DNA from: Asticcacaulis taihuensis
GTDB taxonomy: Bacteria > Pseudomonadota > Alphaproteobacteria > Caulobacterales > Caulobacteraceae
Reading direction: 5' to 3'
Length of the DNA: 64,000 nt
NCBI RefSeq assembly: GCF_900100255.1
Contig: NZ_FMTS01000001.1
Location: 1,407,760 to 1,471,759, forward strand
The notes beneath the pieces are model-generated. The model saw only the letters and a list, made by a program, of their open reading frames with translations, was not told the origin of the DNA and did not search any database. A program made the translations under genes and the position numbers. Positions 28,232 to 39,524 of the stretch are shown piece after piece. Numbering within the stretch: the first letter of the stretch is position 1; each line of letters begins with the position of its first letter.

Positions 28232-29293
28232 ATGCGTCAACCCGATCCTCAAAAACTCGATGCGCTCGTTGGCCGGATGGTCGGCGAGTTGGGCGCCGCC
28301 GTCACCGGCGCTACTGTCCTGCTGGGCGATCAGCTCGGTATCTACAAGGCCATGGCCGATGGCGTGCCCGTCACGCCCGAAAGCCTGGCGCGCAAGACCG
28401 GCTACAAGGAACGCTACCTGCGCGAATGGCTTTCCGCCCAGGCCGCGGCCGAATATATCGATTATAATGACGAGGACAGCACATTCAGCCTGTCCCCCGA
28501 ACAGGCCATGGCCTTCGCCGATGAAGACAGCCCCGCCTTTTTCGGCGGCGCCTTTGAAATCATGCAGTCCATCTGGCTCGATGAACCGAAGATCGCCGAA
28601 GCCTTCCGCACCGGGGCGGGCGTCGGCTGGCACGACCACAGCCAGTGCCTCTTCCGCGGCACCGAACGCTTCTTCCGGCCGGGCTACAATGCGCACCTGA
28701 TCGAGGAGTGGATTCCGGCGATCGACGGCCTGAAAGACAAGCTCGAACACGGCGCCAGGGTGGCCGATGTCGGCTGCGGCCATGGCGCTTCCACCATACT
28801 GATGGCCAAGGCGTTCCCGACCGCGAAACTGACCGGCTTCGATTATCACGGCCCCTCCATCGAACGCGCCAGGGCCGCCGCTAAAGAGGCCGGGGTCGAT
28901 GATCGCGTCACCTTCGAGCAGGCGTCGGCCAAGGACTTCCCGGCCCGTGACTACGACCTCGTCGCCATGTTCGACTGCCTGCACGATATGGGCGATCCGG
29001 TCGGGGCCGGCAAGCATGTCAGGGAAACCCTGGCGCCCGACGGCACCTGGATGATCGTCGAGCCCTTCGCCCACGATACGCTGAAGGAAAACCTCAATCC
29101 GGTCGGCCGCATCTTCTATGGCGCCTCCACCATGGTCTGCACGCCGGCCTCGCTGTCGCAGGAAGTCGGGCTTGGCCTGGGGGCGCAGGCTGGTGAAATC
29201 CGCCTGCGCAAGGTGGCGATGGATGCCGGCTTCTCGCACTTCCGTCGCGCCACCGAAACGCCATTCAACATGGTTTTCGACGTGCGCGCCTGA
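28232..29293 (+). CDS. SAM-dependent methyltransferase with N-terminal winged helix
   Basis: The start at 28232 (MRQPDPQKLDALVGRMVGEL) has AAGGAG 8-9 bases upstream and yields 353 residues. An N-terminal winged-helix-like region (about 15-100: GDQLGIYKAMADG, TGYKERYLREWLSAQAAAEY) is followed by a class I methyltransferase fold with VADVGCGHGASTILMAKAFP as the SAM loop. The overall layout resembles the Rv2258c-type and O-methyltransferase-like proteins. Substrate unknown. It is not coupled to its neighbours. Confidence 0.8.
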   Translation: MRQPDPQKLDALVGRMVGELGAAVTGATVLLGDQLGIYKAMADGVPVTPESLARKTGYKERYLREWLSAQAAAEYIDYNDEDSTFSLSPEQAMAFADEDSPAFFGGAFEIMQSIWLDEPKIAEAFRTGAGVGWHDHSQCLFRGTERFFRPGYNAHLIEEWIPAIDGLKDKLEHGARVADVGCGHGASTILMAKAFPTAKLTGFDYHGPSIERARAAAKEAGVDDRVTFEQASAKDFPARDYDLVAMFDCLHDMGDPVGAGKHVRETLAPDGTWMIVEPFAHDTLKENLNPVGRIFYGASTMVCTPASLSQEVGLGLGAQAGEIRLRKVAMDAGFSHFRRATETPFNMVFDVRA

Positions 29294-29358
29294 CCTAGCG
29301 ATTGACTCCGGGGGCTCTATGGGATTTAGCAGGCATGAGTTTTCCATAGGCCCCTTCC

Positions 29359-29907
29359 GTGCAGCTTCAGTTCAAACGCCGCTTTTCCATGGCCCATCGC
29401 CTGCGCTTCGATGCCAATTCGAAGTGCCTGACGCCGCATGGCCATAACGAATTTGTCGTGGTCAGCCTGCAGGCGCGGGATGCCGGCGCCATGCGCTGGG
29501 GCAATGCCAACTACGCCGCCAGCTTCGCCGATCTGAAGCGCCACTGGCACCGCTTTGTCGATGACAGCCTGGACCATGCCTTTCAGCTTGGCCATGATGA
29601 TCCGATGATCGGCTATTTCCGCCAGCACGAGCCGGACCTGCTGCCGCGCCTGCTGGTGATCGAAGGCGACCCGACCACCGAGGCGGTTTCTGCTGCGCTC
29701 TATATGAAGCTCAACGCCATACTGGCGGCGCACCTGCCCGATTTCGAATGCGTGCGCTTCGAGATCGAGGAAACCCCAACCAACAGCGTGGTGCTTGGTC
29801 CGGCCGATATCGCCGCCTGCCCGATCCGGCTGGGTGAATGGTGCCATCGCGCCGATATGAGCCTGAATGATCTGTTATCCCCTGAAGCCTGGGATCACTT
29901 AACATGA
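29359..29907 (+). CDS. 6-pyruvoyl-tetrahydropterin synthase-like protein
   Basis: A QueD/PTPS-type zinc enzyme of the tunnel fold, 182 residues. The substrate and zinc motifs are FSMAHRLRF (first zinc His), the reactive Cys23 in SKCLTP and HGHNEF (other zinc His residues). Late Glu residues (CVRFEIEETPTNS) complete the pocket. It is longer than short QueD (about 120), with an inserted region around 55-100. The start is GTG; no ATG in frame is available before the first strand. Its last bases overlap folB (ATGA), which points to pterin or folate metabolism rather than queuosine alone. Confidence 0.8.
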   Translation: MQLQFKRRFSMAHRLRFDANSKCLTPHGHNEFVVVSLQARDAGAMRWGNANYAASFADLKRHWHRFVDDSLDHAFQLGHDDPMIGYFRQHEPDLLPRLLVIEGDPTTEAVSAALYMKLNAILAAHLPDFECVRFEIEETPTNSVVLGPADIAACPIRLGEWCHRADMSLNDLLSPEAWDHLT

Positions 29908-30260
29908 GCCTCACCTCCCGCCGCGTCTTCGTCAAAGGACTGAGGGTCGAGGCCGCTATCGGCATCTATGACCATGAGCATGGCCGCACCCAGCCTTTGA
30001 TCATCGATGCCGTTTTTGATCTCGGCCTGCACGCTATCCACGGCCTGAAAGATACGCTGAACTATGAGCTGGTCGGCCAGATTGCCCGTGAGTTCATCGA
30101 TCGCGGCCATATCAAGCTGGTCGAGACCCTGGCGGAAGACATGGCCCGTACGCTGGTGGCCCTGCCCCATGTCCGCCGCGTCGAGGTGTCCATTTCAAAA
30201 CCGGAAGCCCTGGCCGACGCCGATCAGGCCGGCGTCTGCGTGGTGTATCAGAATGACTGA
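29904..30260 (+). CDS. folB: Dihydroneopterin aldolase
   Basis: Cleaves dihydroneopterin in folate synthesis. The 118-residue product shows the family motifs VFVKGLRVEAAIGIYDHEHG, TLNYELVGQ, VETLAEDMARTL and the C-terminal VEVSISKPEAL. The start overlaps the stop of the pterin-synthase-like gene by 4 bases (ATGA), and the next gene starts inside its last 8 bases, so three genes are translated in a coupled row. Confidence 0.92.
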   Translation: MSLTSRRVFVKGLRVEAAIGIYDHEHGRTQPLIIDAVFDLGLHAIHGLKDTLNYELVGQIAREFIDRGHIKLVETLAEDMARTLVALPHVRRVEVSISKPEALADADQAGVCVVYQND

Positions 30261-30798
30261 ACTGGCCTACAAAGATCACCTGCGCCTGATGGCGACCTAT
30301 AACAGCGTCATGAACCAGCGCCTGATCGCGGTCATCTCACCGCTGCCGGATGCCGAACTGCTGGCGCCGCGCGGGGCCTTCTTCGGCTCGATCCTTGGCA
30401 CGCTGAACCATCTGGTCGTCGCCGACCTGATGTGGCTCAACCGTTTCCGACCGCAGCCCTATGGCGAGGTTCTGGCGCCGCTCGACGCCCTGCCGAAGCC
30501 AAAGGTGCTGGCCGACCTGCTTTACCCGACGCTTGCCGAACTGAAGCCGGTGCGCGAAGAACTGGACGCCCTCTATATCCGCTTTATCGATCAGTTGAGC
30601 GACGCCGATATCGCCGCGCCGCTCAGCTATCGCAACAGCAGTGGCCAGCCCTTCACGAAACCGGCCGGCCTGCTTCTCAGCCACGTTTTCAACCACCAGA
30701 CCCACCACCGCGGACAAATCACCACCCTGCTCAGCCAGATGGGCCTGGATATCGGCGTCACCGACCTGGCGCCGCTGGTGCCGAATATCGAGATTTGA
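30253..30798 (+). CDS. DinB-family metalloenzyme-like protein
   Basis: The 181-residue protein starts at 30253, inside folB, by an 8-base overlap. It is a four-helix DinB/YfiT-type protein (not DNA polymerase IV). The metal-binding His triad is visible: LNHLVVADLMWLNRF (first His), then HVFNHQTHHRGQ (second and third). Family members act as thiol-dependent transferases or metal-binding proteins; its substrate here is unknown. Coupling to folB suggests co-expression. Confidence 0.85.
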   Translation: MTELAYKDHLRLMATYNSVMNQRLIAVISPLPDAELLAPRGAFFGSILGTLNHLVVADLMWLNRFRPQPYGEVLAPLDALPKPKVLADLLYPTLAELKPVREELDALYIRFIDQLSDADIAAPLSYRNSSGQPFTKPAGLLLSHVFNHQTHHRGQITTLLSQMGLDIGVTDLAPLVPNIEI

Positions 30799-30864
30799 AT
30801 ATTGCATTGCGGTATGTTGCGGGCCGTATTAGGCTCCAGAGAAAGCCAGCCGGAATAGACCACA

Positions 30865-31284
30865 ATGACCGCCAAGCCCCCTGCCGAGACGACCCTGAGC
30901 GGCCTGAAAGCCTTTCTGGCTGATCCGCGCCTGACCGCCTACCTCAACTATCTACTGATCCTCTTCACGATCATGACCTTTGGCCTGACCGCGCTTCTGG
31001 CCATGCTGGTGGCCAATTTCGCCGAGGACAAGGCGCCGGAGTGGATCAGGAGCCATTACGAATTCCAGAAGCGCACCTTCTGGTACGGCATAGGCCCGGT
31101 CCTGCTGAACGCGGTTGCTTATACCTTCGTGCAGAAGAACCATATCACCGCACCGGCGATCACGACTATCATGCTGCTACTGCTGTTGTTCTGCCTGGGC
31201 TATACGGTCGGCCGCGCCGTGATGGGGTTCAACCACCTGCTGCATCAGCGCCCGATCCCGAACCCGAAAGCCTGGCTGGCTTAA
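30865..31284 (+). CDS. Small membrane protein, DUF4870-like
   Basis: A 139-residue protein with a soluble start and three hydrophobic spans (about 27-50, 72-90 and 93-118), containing YEFQKRTFWYGIGPVLLNAV and FNHLLHQRPIPNP. The layout of spans with a conserved amphipathic middle resembles DUF4870 or Tic20-type proteins. It may share the dinB transcript (66-base gap). Function unknown. Confidence 0.7.
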   Translation: MTAKPPAETTLSGLKAFLADPRLTAYLNYLLILFTIMTFGLTALLAMLVANFAEDKAPEWIRSHYEFQKRTFWYGIGPVLLNAVAYTFVQKNHITAPAITTIMLLLLLFCLGYTVGRAVMGFNHLLHQRPIPNPKAWLA

Positions 31285-31297
31285 GTTCGGAAAACGC

Positions 31298-31912
31298 TTA
31301 ATCCACCACATCCGGCGGCGGCGTTTCCGACGCCGGCGCTTTCGCACCACCGCGATCGACGCCCGCCATGCCGAAGAGATTCATCTTGACGCCGTCATTG
31401 ATCACGTCACCCGGCTTCTGATCGGCGGCACAGGCGCCCAGACGCTTCGAACTGACCACATAATTGGTGACCCGGTTCATCTGGCTGCCGCCCGTGGTTT
31501 GCGAGCGGACAGTCATGTCATAATGGCTGTTGAAATCACCGGTGACCGAACCGGAATATTCGGTCACGACACCGGCGCCCATGGCGCATTCGGCCAGCAC
31601 GCCCCAATTGCCCTCACCTTGCGGACTGAAGGTCTTGGTGGTGCAGGTATCGCCTGACAGGTCAGTGCCAAGGATGCCCAGGTGCTGGTCGGTGACCGCA
31701 TCGATACATATCTTGAGCACCTGCGGTTTTTCCGGGCTGCCTTCTTCCGAAACGGTCGTCTGCCAAAGGCCTGGCTTACGTGCCGGCGGAGGCGGCGGCG
31801 GTTTAGGGGCCACAACCGGTGCCGGTGCAACCACGGGCGGCGGCGGCGTTTCCGGTTTCTTGTGACAGCCTGACAGCAAGGCCATACCCGCCAGCAGGAT
31901 GAGACGGCTCAT
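31298..31912 (-). CDS. DUF3617-type lipoprotein
   Basis: The start at 31912 gives 204 residues with a lipoprotein signal (MSRLILLAGMALLSGC, lipidated Cys16), a long Pro-rich linker (about 20-45), then a DUF3617-like domain beginning KPGLWQTTV, with paired Cys residues (KICIDAVT, DTCTTKTF, ECAMGAG, GACAADQK). Likely periplasmic and membrane-anchored. It is convergent with the plus-strand membrane gene, only 13 bases apart. Confidence 0.75.
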   Translation of the reverse strand: MSRLILLAGMALLSGCHKKPETPPPPVVAPAPVVAPKPPPPPPARKPGLWQTTVSEEGSPEKPQVLKICIDAVTDQHLGILGTDLSGDTCTTKTFSPQGEGNWGVLAECAMGAGVVTEYSGSVTGDFNSHYDMTVRSQTTGGSQMNRVTNYVVSSKRLGACAADQKPGDVINDGVKMNLFGMAGVDRGGAKAPASETPPPDVVD

Positions 31913-32103
31913 AACGCCTGCATTGACCTGGAACATCTTTTCGCTTTCCCGTCCGTCTCATAGGATTGCACAAGGCAACCGCTCGGCGGGCAGGACACAT
32001 CAGCTTTCCGCCCGCGGAAGGAGAAAGACTATGGGAAAACCATCCCTTGCACCAGTCTTATAAACGGTGCCTGGGGAATTTTATTCGATGCTTAGCGCTG
32101 CTT

Positions 32104-32508
32104 TTAGCGCTTCCGGGAAATGACCTGGAGGGTTTGCAGGGTGCGCGGCAGTTCGTCTGCCAGACGCCGGCAGATTTCGCGGGCGCCGATCGAATAGACC
32201 TCGCCGCCATCGGCGATTTCGAGCGCCGCCTTGGCAGTGGCGTCGAGCAAGACTTCAAACTCGGCGATCTGTTCGCGGGCAAGCGCGCGGGCTTCTTCCT
32301 GCAAACGCCGGACACGCTGGGTGCGGGTTTCGCGGACCTGCGCCATGTCTTCGGGGAAATTGGCCTTGTGAGTGACCGGCGTAGGCAGGCTCATCACCTT
32401 GTCGCCATCGATCATCTGACCGAGGGCGATTTCCTTAGGCGCCGGATTTGCCCCTAAAGCGACCTCCTTGGAGACCGGCGGCACCACATTCAATCTAGTC
32501 CTACGCAT
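32104..32508 (-). CDS. Hypothetical helical protein
   Basis: The start MRRTRLNVV at 32508 gives 134 residues; a weak GGGG site lies upstream. The N-terminal 60 residues are polar and probably disordered. A basic helix follows (RETRTQRVRRLQEEARALA, continuing to about 105) that could form a coiled coil, and the end is a second basic helix (ICRRLADELPRTLQTLQVIS). No signal peptide or membrane span. Family not recognised. It lies between two unrelated minus-strand genes. Confidence 0.6.
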   Translation of the reverse strand: MRRTRLNVVPPVSKEVALGANPAPKEIALGQMIDGDKVMSLPTPVTHKANFPEDMAQVRETRTQRVRRLQEEARALAREQIAEFEVLLDATAKAALEIADGGEVYSIGAREICRRLADELPRTLQTLQVISRKR

Positions 32509-32791
32509 CTCATTAACCCCATTTGACAAACGCAACACGAGTCAGTGTTCAAAGACAACCATATGTCTCAAGCGTCAGGCTGTGCAAGAAGAATGCCAGC
32601 CCGAACTGTCCATTATTGCGCCAATCGACCGGCACGCACTGGCAGCCCACAATGAAGGGTCTCTCGAAATCAAATAAAAATCCAGTGGGAATGTGGCGTG
32701 AATGCGTCAAAAGCGCATGATTTGTCCACAGGCGTTGCTCTTATATAACGCTATTCAGAGTGGAAAATTCCACATTTCCGGTATGAAAGAA

Positions 32792-34948
<2,157 letters not shown>

Positions 34949-34952
34949 GAAC

Positions 34953-35553
34953 GTAACATAAGGGGAGACAAAAAAAATGAAAGGGGCGCATAAAAGTTTT
35001 GCGGCGCGTCAAACGGCCGGCCGATAACGGCGTTTTGCCGCATTACGGCGCCAGAACTTGTCAGCGGAGTCATCATACAGGCGTCATTTTTTGTGGGATT
35101 CCAGCCGGTTATTTTGGCGGTCCATCTTTACGCGGACGGAAAGGCGCCCGAAAATCTGTTAAGACGGTGTTTTAATGTTTCGTTAAATTAAGCTTTTCTG
35201 AATATGAATTTGACTATAAAGCAATTCCAAATAATAAAGATTTCATATTACCGATAATCTATCGGAAAATTACTTGGCTTTTCCTGTCAATAAAAAGATT
35301 TTAAGCTGCAATCAATTCGCATGATTTTCTTATAAGCCTCGGAGCATAACTGTTGCCCGCCAAGCATCCGCACAAAACGAACACATTTCCGCCACAATTG
35401 CCTCCTAGATAGCGGCCTGCCCAGCGGGTCCTATCTGTCCTGCTGGCGTGAGTCTTTGGTCTGTTAATTGCATTGAGTTAAGCGTGCATTCCTAACACCA
35501 CAGGGCTTTCCCGGAGGGCACGTAACGCCCTCGTCACAGAGGACCAGATAGTC
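34953..35553. promoter_or_regulatory. 600-base gene-free region between uvrB and the SleB gene
   Basis: I see no gene here. The middle (about 35160-35340) is distinctly AT-rich and holds a perfect CtrA-type box (35172-35186) and a palindrome CCGATA-ATC-TATCGG at 35251-35265. The last 200 bases return to high GC and lead into the TTG-started cell-wall hydrolase. Divergent promoters for uvrB and the hydrolase are the likely content; a small RNA is possible but unsupported. Confidence 0.5.
35172..35186. promoter_or_regulatory. Candidate CtrA box upstream of the SleB-type hydrolase
   Basis: TTAA-TGTTTCG-TTAA is an exact consensus match in the AT-rich centre of the divergent region, about 370 bases before the hydrolase start and 220 before uvrB. 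Confidence 0.4.
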
Positions 35554-36705
35554 TTGATACCCATTTCGATTGCGCGCTATCGTATGCGCGCCCTCATGGC
35601 AGCGAGTGCAGTGGGCCTCCTGGTTGGCGCGTCGGTCGGCGCGGCTTGCCTGGGCAGCCACCTGGCTCACGACGGCAGCGCACCGAAGGACGCTGCCCGC
35701 CTGATGATGGCGGCACGCGACGGCAAGCTCGATATGCAGACGCTCGATGCGGCCGGAAAGGTCGATCAAAGCGCGCTCAATATCGCCATGCGTTTTTCGC
35801 AGTATGCCGGCACGGGCACCGATAACAGCCTGCTCGCCCAAAACCTGACCGCCATGCGCATCTCCGACGATGCCCGCAACCAGCGCGATCTCCCTGACGC
35901 CAAAATCGTCCTGGCCAGCAATATCGCTCCCGCCTCGCCCCTGGATGTCCCAACCGTGAGCGCACCTGCGGTCCGCGCCGCTGCGGCCATGAAATTCAAG
36001 AACGCCAACCGCAGCGATTCCGATTGCCTGACCCAGGCCGTCTATTATGAGGCGCGCGGCGAAGGCGTCGACGGAATGCGTGCCGTTGCCCAGGTCATCC
36101 TGAACCGCGTCCGCCACCCCGCCTACCCCAAAACCATCTGCGGCGTCGTCTATCAGGGGGCCTACCAGCGCACCTCCTGCCAGTTCAGCTTCGTCTGCAA
36201 TGGCGCCATGGGCGCGCCGGTTGAAAGCTGGGCCTGGCGCCGCGCCAAGACGGTGGCTGACGCCGCGCTCAATGGTTATGTCATGACCTCGGTCGGCACC
36301 TCGACCAGTTTCCACACCACCGGCGTCAAGCCGGGCTGGGGCAGCACCATGGAACGCGTGGCCCAGATCGGCTCGCACATCTTCTATCAGTTCCGCGGCC
36401 GTGGTTCGCGCATCGCCAACACGCTCGACGCCGTCCGGCCTTCGGATGCGCCGGCAACAGCCGCCGAAACGCCGCAGGCCAACGCCAAGGCACAGGCGCT
36501 CGACAGCCAGACCGTGGCCATGCTGAACGCCCAGTCCCTGAATACGTCCGCCAAGGCCCAAGCCGATGCCGCCCAGAAGCCGGTGCAGGTTTCGGCGCAG
36601 ATCCATGGCAAGTCGGCCCAGGAGATCATCGCCGAGGTCGCCACCACCAAGGCGCCCGCGCCAGCAGCTTCTGCCAAGAGCCCTGCCAAGGAAACCGGCC
36701 AGTAA
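35554..36705 (+). CDS. SleB-type cell-wall hydrolase
   Basis: Predicted peptidoglycan hydrolase of the germination-type SleB/hydrolase_2 family, 383 residues. A signal anchor lies at about 12-33. The catalytic domain (about 150-290) has DSDCLTQAVYYEARGEGVDG with the active Glu, QVILNRVRHPAYPKTICGVV, and CQFSFVCNG. The C-terminal 90 residues are Ala/Lys/Gln-rich and low in complexity, perhaps wall-binding. The start is TTG with GAGGA 11 bases upstream; ATG at 35584 has no ribosome site. A terminator follows. A role in division or growth remodelling is inferred. Confidence 0.85.
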   Translation: MIPISIARYRMRALMAASAVGLLVGASVGAACLGSHLAHDGSAPKDAARLMMAARDGKLDMQTLDAAGKVDQSALNIAMRFSQYAGTGTDNSLLAQNLTAMRISDDARNQRDLPDAKIVLASNIAPASPLDVPTVSAPAVRAAAAMKFKNANRSDSDCLTQAVYYEARGEGVDGMRAVAQVILNRVRHPAYPKTICGVVYQGAYQRTSCQFSFVCNGAMGAPVESWAWRRAKTVADAALNGYVMTSVGTSTSFHTTGVKPGWGSTMERVAQIGSHIFYQFRGRGSRIANTLDAVRPSDAPATAAETPQANAKAQALDSQTVAMLNAQSLNTSAKAQADAAQKPVQVSAQIHGKSAQEIIAEVATTKAPAPAASAKSPAKETGQ

Positions 36706-36725
36706 ATACAGCCCAGTGTATCCGA

Positions 36726-36762
36726 AAAGCGCGCCAATCAGAACGGTTGGCGCGCTTTTTTT
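36726..36762 (+). terminator. Terminator of the SleB-type gene
   Basis: AAAGCGCGCCAA, a nine-base loop and TTGGCGCGCTTTTTTT, 20 bases after the stop codon. Confidence 0.9.
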
Positions 36763-36948
36763 GTCTTTTCTGTGTTCCCGGACAGGCCGTTAGGATTTCA
36801 ACAACCTTAATCTGACAGGTTGGCCCAAAGGCTCATCTTAACCATGAGTCGCGGCCGGCGTTTGCGCGCCTGTACGCGACGAATGGATGAGACAGTCTGA
36901 AAGAAATTCAACGCCTTAATCCTATTTAAAGTTTGTCAGGGGCCAAAA

Positions 36949-38673
36949 ATGACGAAACCCAGTACCGCTAATCCGACCGGCGGATTCAAGCTCTCGAACC
37001 TGTCGTTTACCGTAAAATTCATGGCGCCGGCCGCCGTCGCCACCGCTCTTATGGCCGTACTGGCCTTCGGCGCCATCTATGTCATGAACGGCCAGGGCAA
37101 GACCATCGACGATATCAACACCAAAGCCCTGCCGCAGGTTGTCGAACTGGGCGACATCAAGTCCTCGATCAAGGAAGCCAATGGCCAGCTCTATAACGCC
37201 CTGACCAAGAAGGCCACCGACCCGTCGGCCAATGCCTCGGCCACCGTCACCAAGGTCACCGAGGATCTCGGCAAGATCGAAACCCGCGTCAAGACCGATG
37301 GCGGCAAGGCCACCGATCCGGCGCAGAAGAAGCTGCTCGCCGACCTGGCCAAGGAAGTGAAGACCTACAAGGAAGCCGTCGAATTCGCCGGCTCGGTCAT
37401 GGATGTCGACTTCACCTCGGTCGGCCCGATGATGGCCCAGTTCGATGACGGCTACGCCAAGATGTCCGATATCAGCGACCAGTTGATCAAGGCCAATGTG
37501 GCCGCCGCCACCAAGGCCGCCACGGACGCCAAGGCCGCCCAGACCGCCGGCATCAGCTTCCTGACCATCTTCGCCGTCATTATGGCCTGCGTCTCCGGCG
37601 CGATCGCCTTTGTCTTCTCGCGCGTCACCGTTACCGGCATCAACCGCATTGCCAAGACCACCGAGGAACTGGCCAACGGCAACCTGAATGTCGACATTTC
37701 CGCCCTCGCCCGCCGCGACGAGCTGAAGTCGGTCGTCGACAGCCTCAATGTTTTCAAGTCGAACGCCGAGGAGAAGGAACGCCTGATGGCCATCGAGGCC
37801 GCCACCTCCAAGACCCGCGAGGAACGCGCCCGTCAGATGGCTGAACTGGCCGAACGCTTCCGCCACGAAGCCCAGGACATGCTCGACGCGCTCAGCAATG
37901 CCGCCTCCGACCTCGACGCCAACGGCCGCACCCTGCTGACCATCGCCCAGGAAAACGAGCGCCGCTCTCAGGATGCCGTGGGCTCGATCCGCAACTCGGC
38001 CGATAACGTCCAGAACGTCGCCTCGGCCACCACGGAACTGTCGGCCTCAATCGGCGTCATCGGCGACCAGGCCGTTCGCTCGGTTGAAATCGCCGCTGAA
38101 GCCGTTTCGGAAGCCGACCGAACCAACGATTCCATGGCCGAACTCAGCCGTGCCGCCGACCAGATCGGCGAAGTGGTCGACCTCATCAACGCCATCGCCC
38201 AGCAGACCAACCTGCTGGCCCTGAACGCCACGATCGAATCCGCCCGTGCGGGTGAAGCCGGCAAGGGCTTCGCGGTCGTCGCCTCGGAAGTGAAGTCGCT
38301 GGCCCAGCAAACGGCCAAGGCCACCGACGAAATCCGCGAGCGCATCAAGGACATCCAGGCCGCCGCGCAAAACGGCGTCAATGCCATCAAGGGCATCGGC
38401 GAAACGATCAAGCACATGAACGAGATCGCCTCCTCCATCGCCGACTCGGTCCATCAGCAGGGCGACGCCACCAACGAGATCGCCCGCAATGTCAACGAAG
38501 CCTCGGATGGCACCTCGATGGCCTCGTCTTCGGTGTCGCAACTCTCCGCTTCGGCCGCCGATACCGAAAAGGCGTCAACGGAAATGCTGGGCGCCGCCAA
38601 CCAGTTGACCCAGCGCACCGAAGCGATGAGCGAGAATATCCGCCGCTTCCTGGCGGAACTGACCGCCGCCTAA
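36949..38673 (+). CDS. Methyl-accepting chemotaxis protein
   Basis: A 574-residue chemoreceptor. Two membrane spans (about 25-47 and 199-222) enclose a helical periplasmic sensor of about 150 residues rich in Lys and Ala, like a four-helix-bundle sensor. A HAMP domain (about 223-275) and the cytoplasmic signalling hairpin follow, with the conserved tip [20 protein letters not shown] and [16 protein letters not shown] near 415-455. The C terminus ([10 protein letters not shown]) lacks a CheR/CheB-binding pentapeptide. No other che genes are nearby, so it is an orphan receptor feeding remote chemosensory machinery. The ligand is unknown. Confidence 0.93.
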   Translation: MTKPSTANPTGGFKLSNLSFTVKFMAPAAVATALMAVLAFGAIYVMNGQGKTIDDINTKALPQVVELGDIKSSIKEANGQLYNALTKKATDPSANASATVTKVTEDLGKIETRVKTDGGKATDPAQKKLLADLAKEVKTYKEAVEFAGSVMDVDFTSVGPMMAQFDDGYAKMSDISDQLIKANVAAATKAATDAKAAQTAGISFLTIFAVIMACVSGAIAFVFSRVTVTGINRIAKTTEELANGNLNVDISALARRDELKSVVDSLNVFKSNAEEKERLMAIEAATSKTREERARQMAELAERFRHEAQDMLDALSNAASDLDANGRTLLTIAQENERRSQDAVGSIRNSADNVQNVASATTELSASIGVIGDQAVRSVEIAAEAVSEADRTNDSMAELSRAADQIGEVVDLINAIAQQTNLLALNATIESARAGEAGKGFAVVASEVKSLAQQTAKATDEIRERIKDIQAAAQNGVNAIKGIGETIKHMNEIASSIADSVHQQGDATNEIARNVNEASDGTSMASSSVSQLSASAADTEKASTEMLGAANQLTQRTEAMSENIRRFLAELTAA

Positions 38674-38720
38674 ACCACGCCAAAGCCTGCATGGCCCGCA
38701 GGCTGGACGCTGAAAAATAA

Positions 38721-38752
38721 AACGGAGACACTGAAAAGTGTCTCCGTTTTTT
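38721..38752 (+). terminator. Terminator of the chemoreceptor gene
   Basis: AACGGAGACACT, GAAA tetraloop, AGTGTCTCCGTT then TTTT, 47 bases after the stop codon. Confidence 0.9.
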
Positions 38753-38765
38753 AATGGAATTTTAA
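38751..38765. promoter_or_regulatory. Candidate CtrA box upstream of the first secreted paralog
   Basis: TTAA-TGGAATT-TTAACC is an exact TTAA-N7-TTAA match followed by the preferred C. It begins in the tail of the preceding terminator, 129 bases before the ATG at 38894. Confidence 0.45.
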
Positions 38766-38893
38766 CCATATCGCTTTGCGGCATGATTCACGCGATATTA
38801 AACCTTCGGTCGTATACAGTTTGCACGGGCCTGACAGAACCTCCTCCTGGCCCCTCAGAACCCTGTTGTAAAAACCTGCGTGAAAGTTGCAAA

Positions 38894-39277
38894 ATGCAAA
38901 CCTCGACCTCCAAGGCCCTCCTGGCCGGCGCCCTCGCTCTCTCCTTCGCCCTCGTCACCACCCAAGCCTTCGCGGACTGCGATGAAGGCCAGGAAACCAT
39001 GGTCGGCAAGGCCATCGCCACCGCCGCCAGCGCCAAGATCGCCCCGGTCGTGCCGACGCAGACCAAGAAGATGATCAACCTCGAAACCTGCGACGCCGCC
39101 GGCGGCGCCCTGGTTTCGGAATTCAAGTTCAACGTCATCGGTTCGGACGGCCTGTACTGGGTCACCGGCACCGCCAAGGTCTCCGGCGGTCAGGTCGCCG
39201 ACATGAAGTTCAGCGGCCTGAGCCCGAACCTGGCTGCCGCCTCGACCAAGGCCGGCGTCAAGCTCGCCGCCAACTAA
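38894..39277 (+). CDS. Small secreted protein, tandem paralog A
   Basis: The start at 38894 gives a 127-residue precursor with a signal peptide (MQTSTSKALLAGALALSFAL, cleavage after AFA). The mature part of about 100 residues has two Cys (ADCDEG and ETCDAA), suggesting one disulfide, a beta-rich middle (KFNVIGSDGLYWVTGTAKV) and the end SPNLAAASTKAGVKLAAN. It shares that end and overall layout with the next gene. Family not recognised. Each copy has its own terminator. Confidence 0.75.
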   Translation: MQTSTSKALLAGALALSFALVTTQAFADCDEGQETMVGKAIATAASAKIAPVVPTQTKKMINLETCDAAGGALVSEFKFNVIGSDGLYWVTGTAKVSGGQVADMKFSGLSPNLAAASTKAGVKLAAN

Positions 39278-39320
39278 AACGAATAGGAAGGCTTTGGGCC
39301 TTCATATTTGCGGAAAATGA

Positions 39321-39352
39321 AAAAGATGCGGATTTTTTCCGCATCTTTTTTT
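39321..39352 (+). terminator. Terminator of paralog A
   Basis: AAAAGATGCGGA, TTTTT loop, TCCGCATCTTTTTTT, 44 bases after the stop codon. Confidence 0.9.
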
Positions 39353-39524
39353 GTGCCTCTTTGGTCGCTCGCCGGCCATTAACCTTCGCCTGTTTGACCT
39401 CAAGGCATCACGGCCGTTGCCGTTAAACTTCCTTAAGAAAGGCTTTTCGCCTGATTTAACTTAATGTTTTCCTCTCTCGTATAACATTGGTCTTACCCTG
39501 AAGAACCTCAAGGAGAGAAACAAA

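Noticed and set aside
27887..29347. 486-codon ORF antisense to the methyltransferase
   Set aside because: It covers a clear SAM-binding protein and the end of the LacI gene; no domain recognisable in the antisense frame.
30253..30798. DNA polymerase IV as an SOS gene
   Set aside because: The DinB family here is the His-triad metalloenzyme group, not the Y-family polymerase; no LexA box lies upstream.
32760..32773. GTGGAAAATTCCAC palindrome near the end of uvrB
   Set aside because: It sits downstream of uvrB without a matching second site and does not fit the LexA or LacI consensus seen here.
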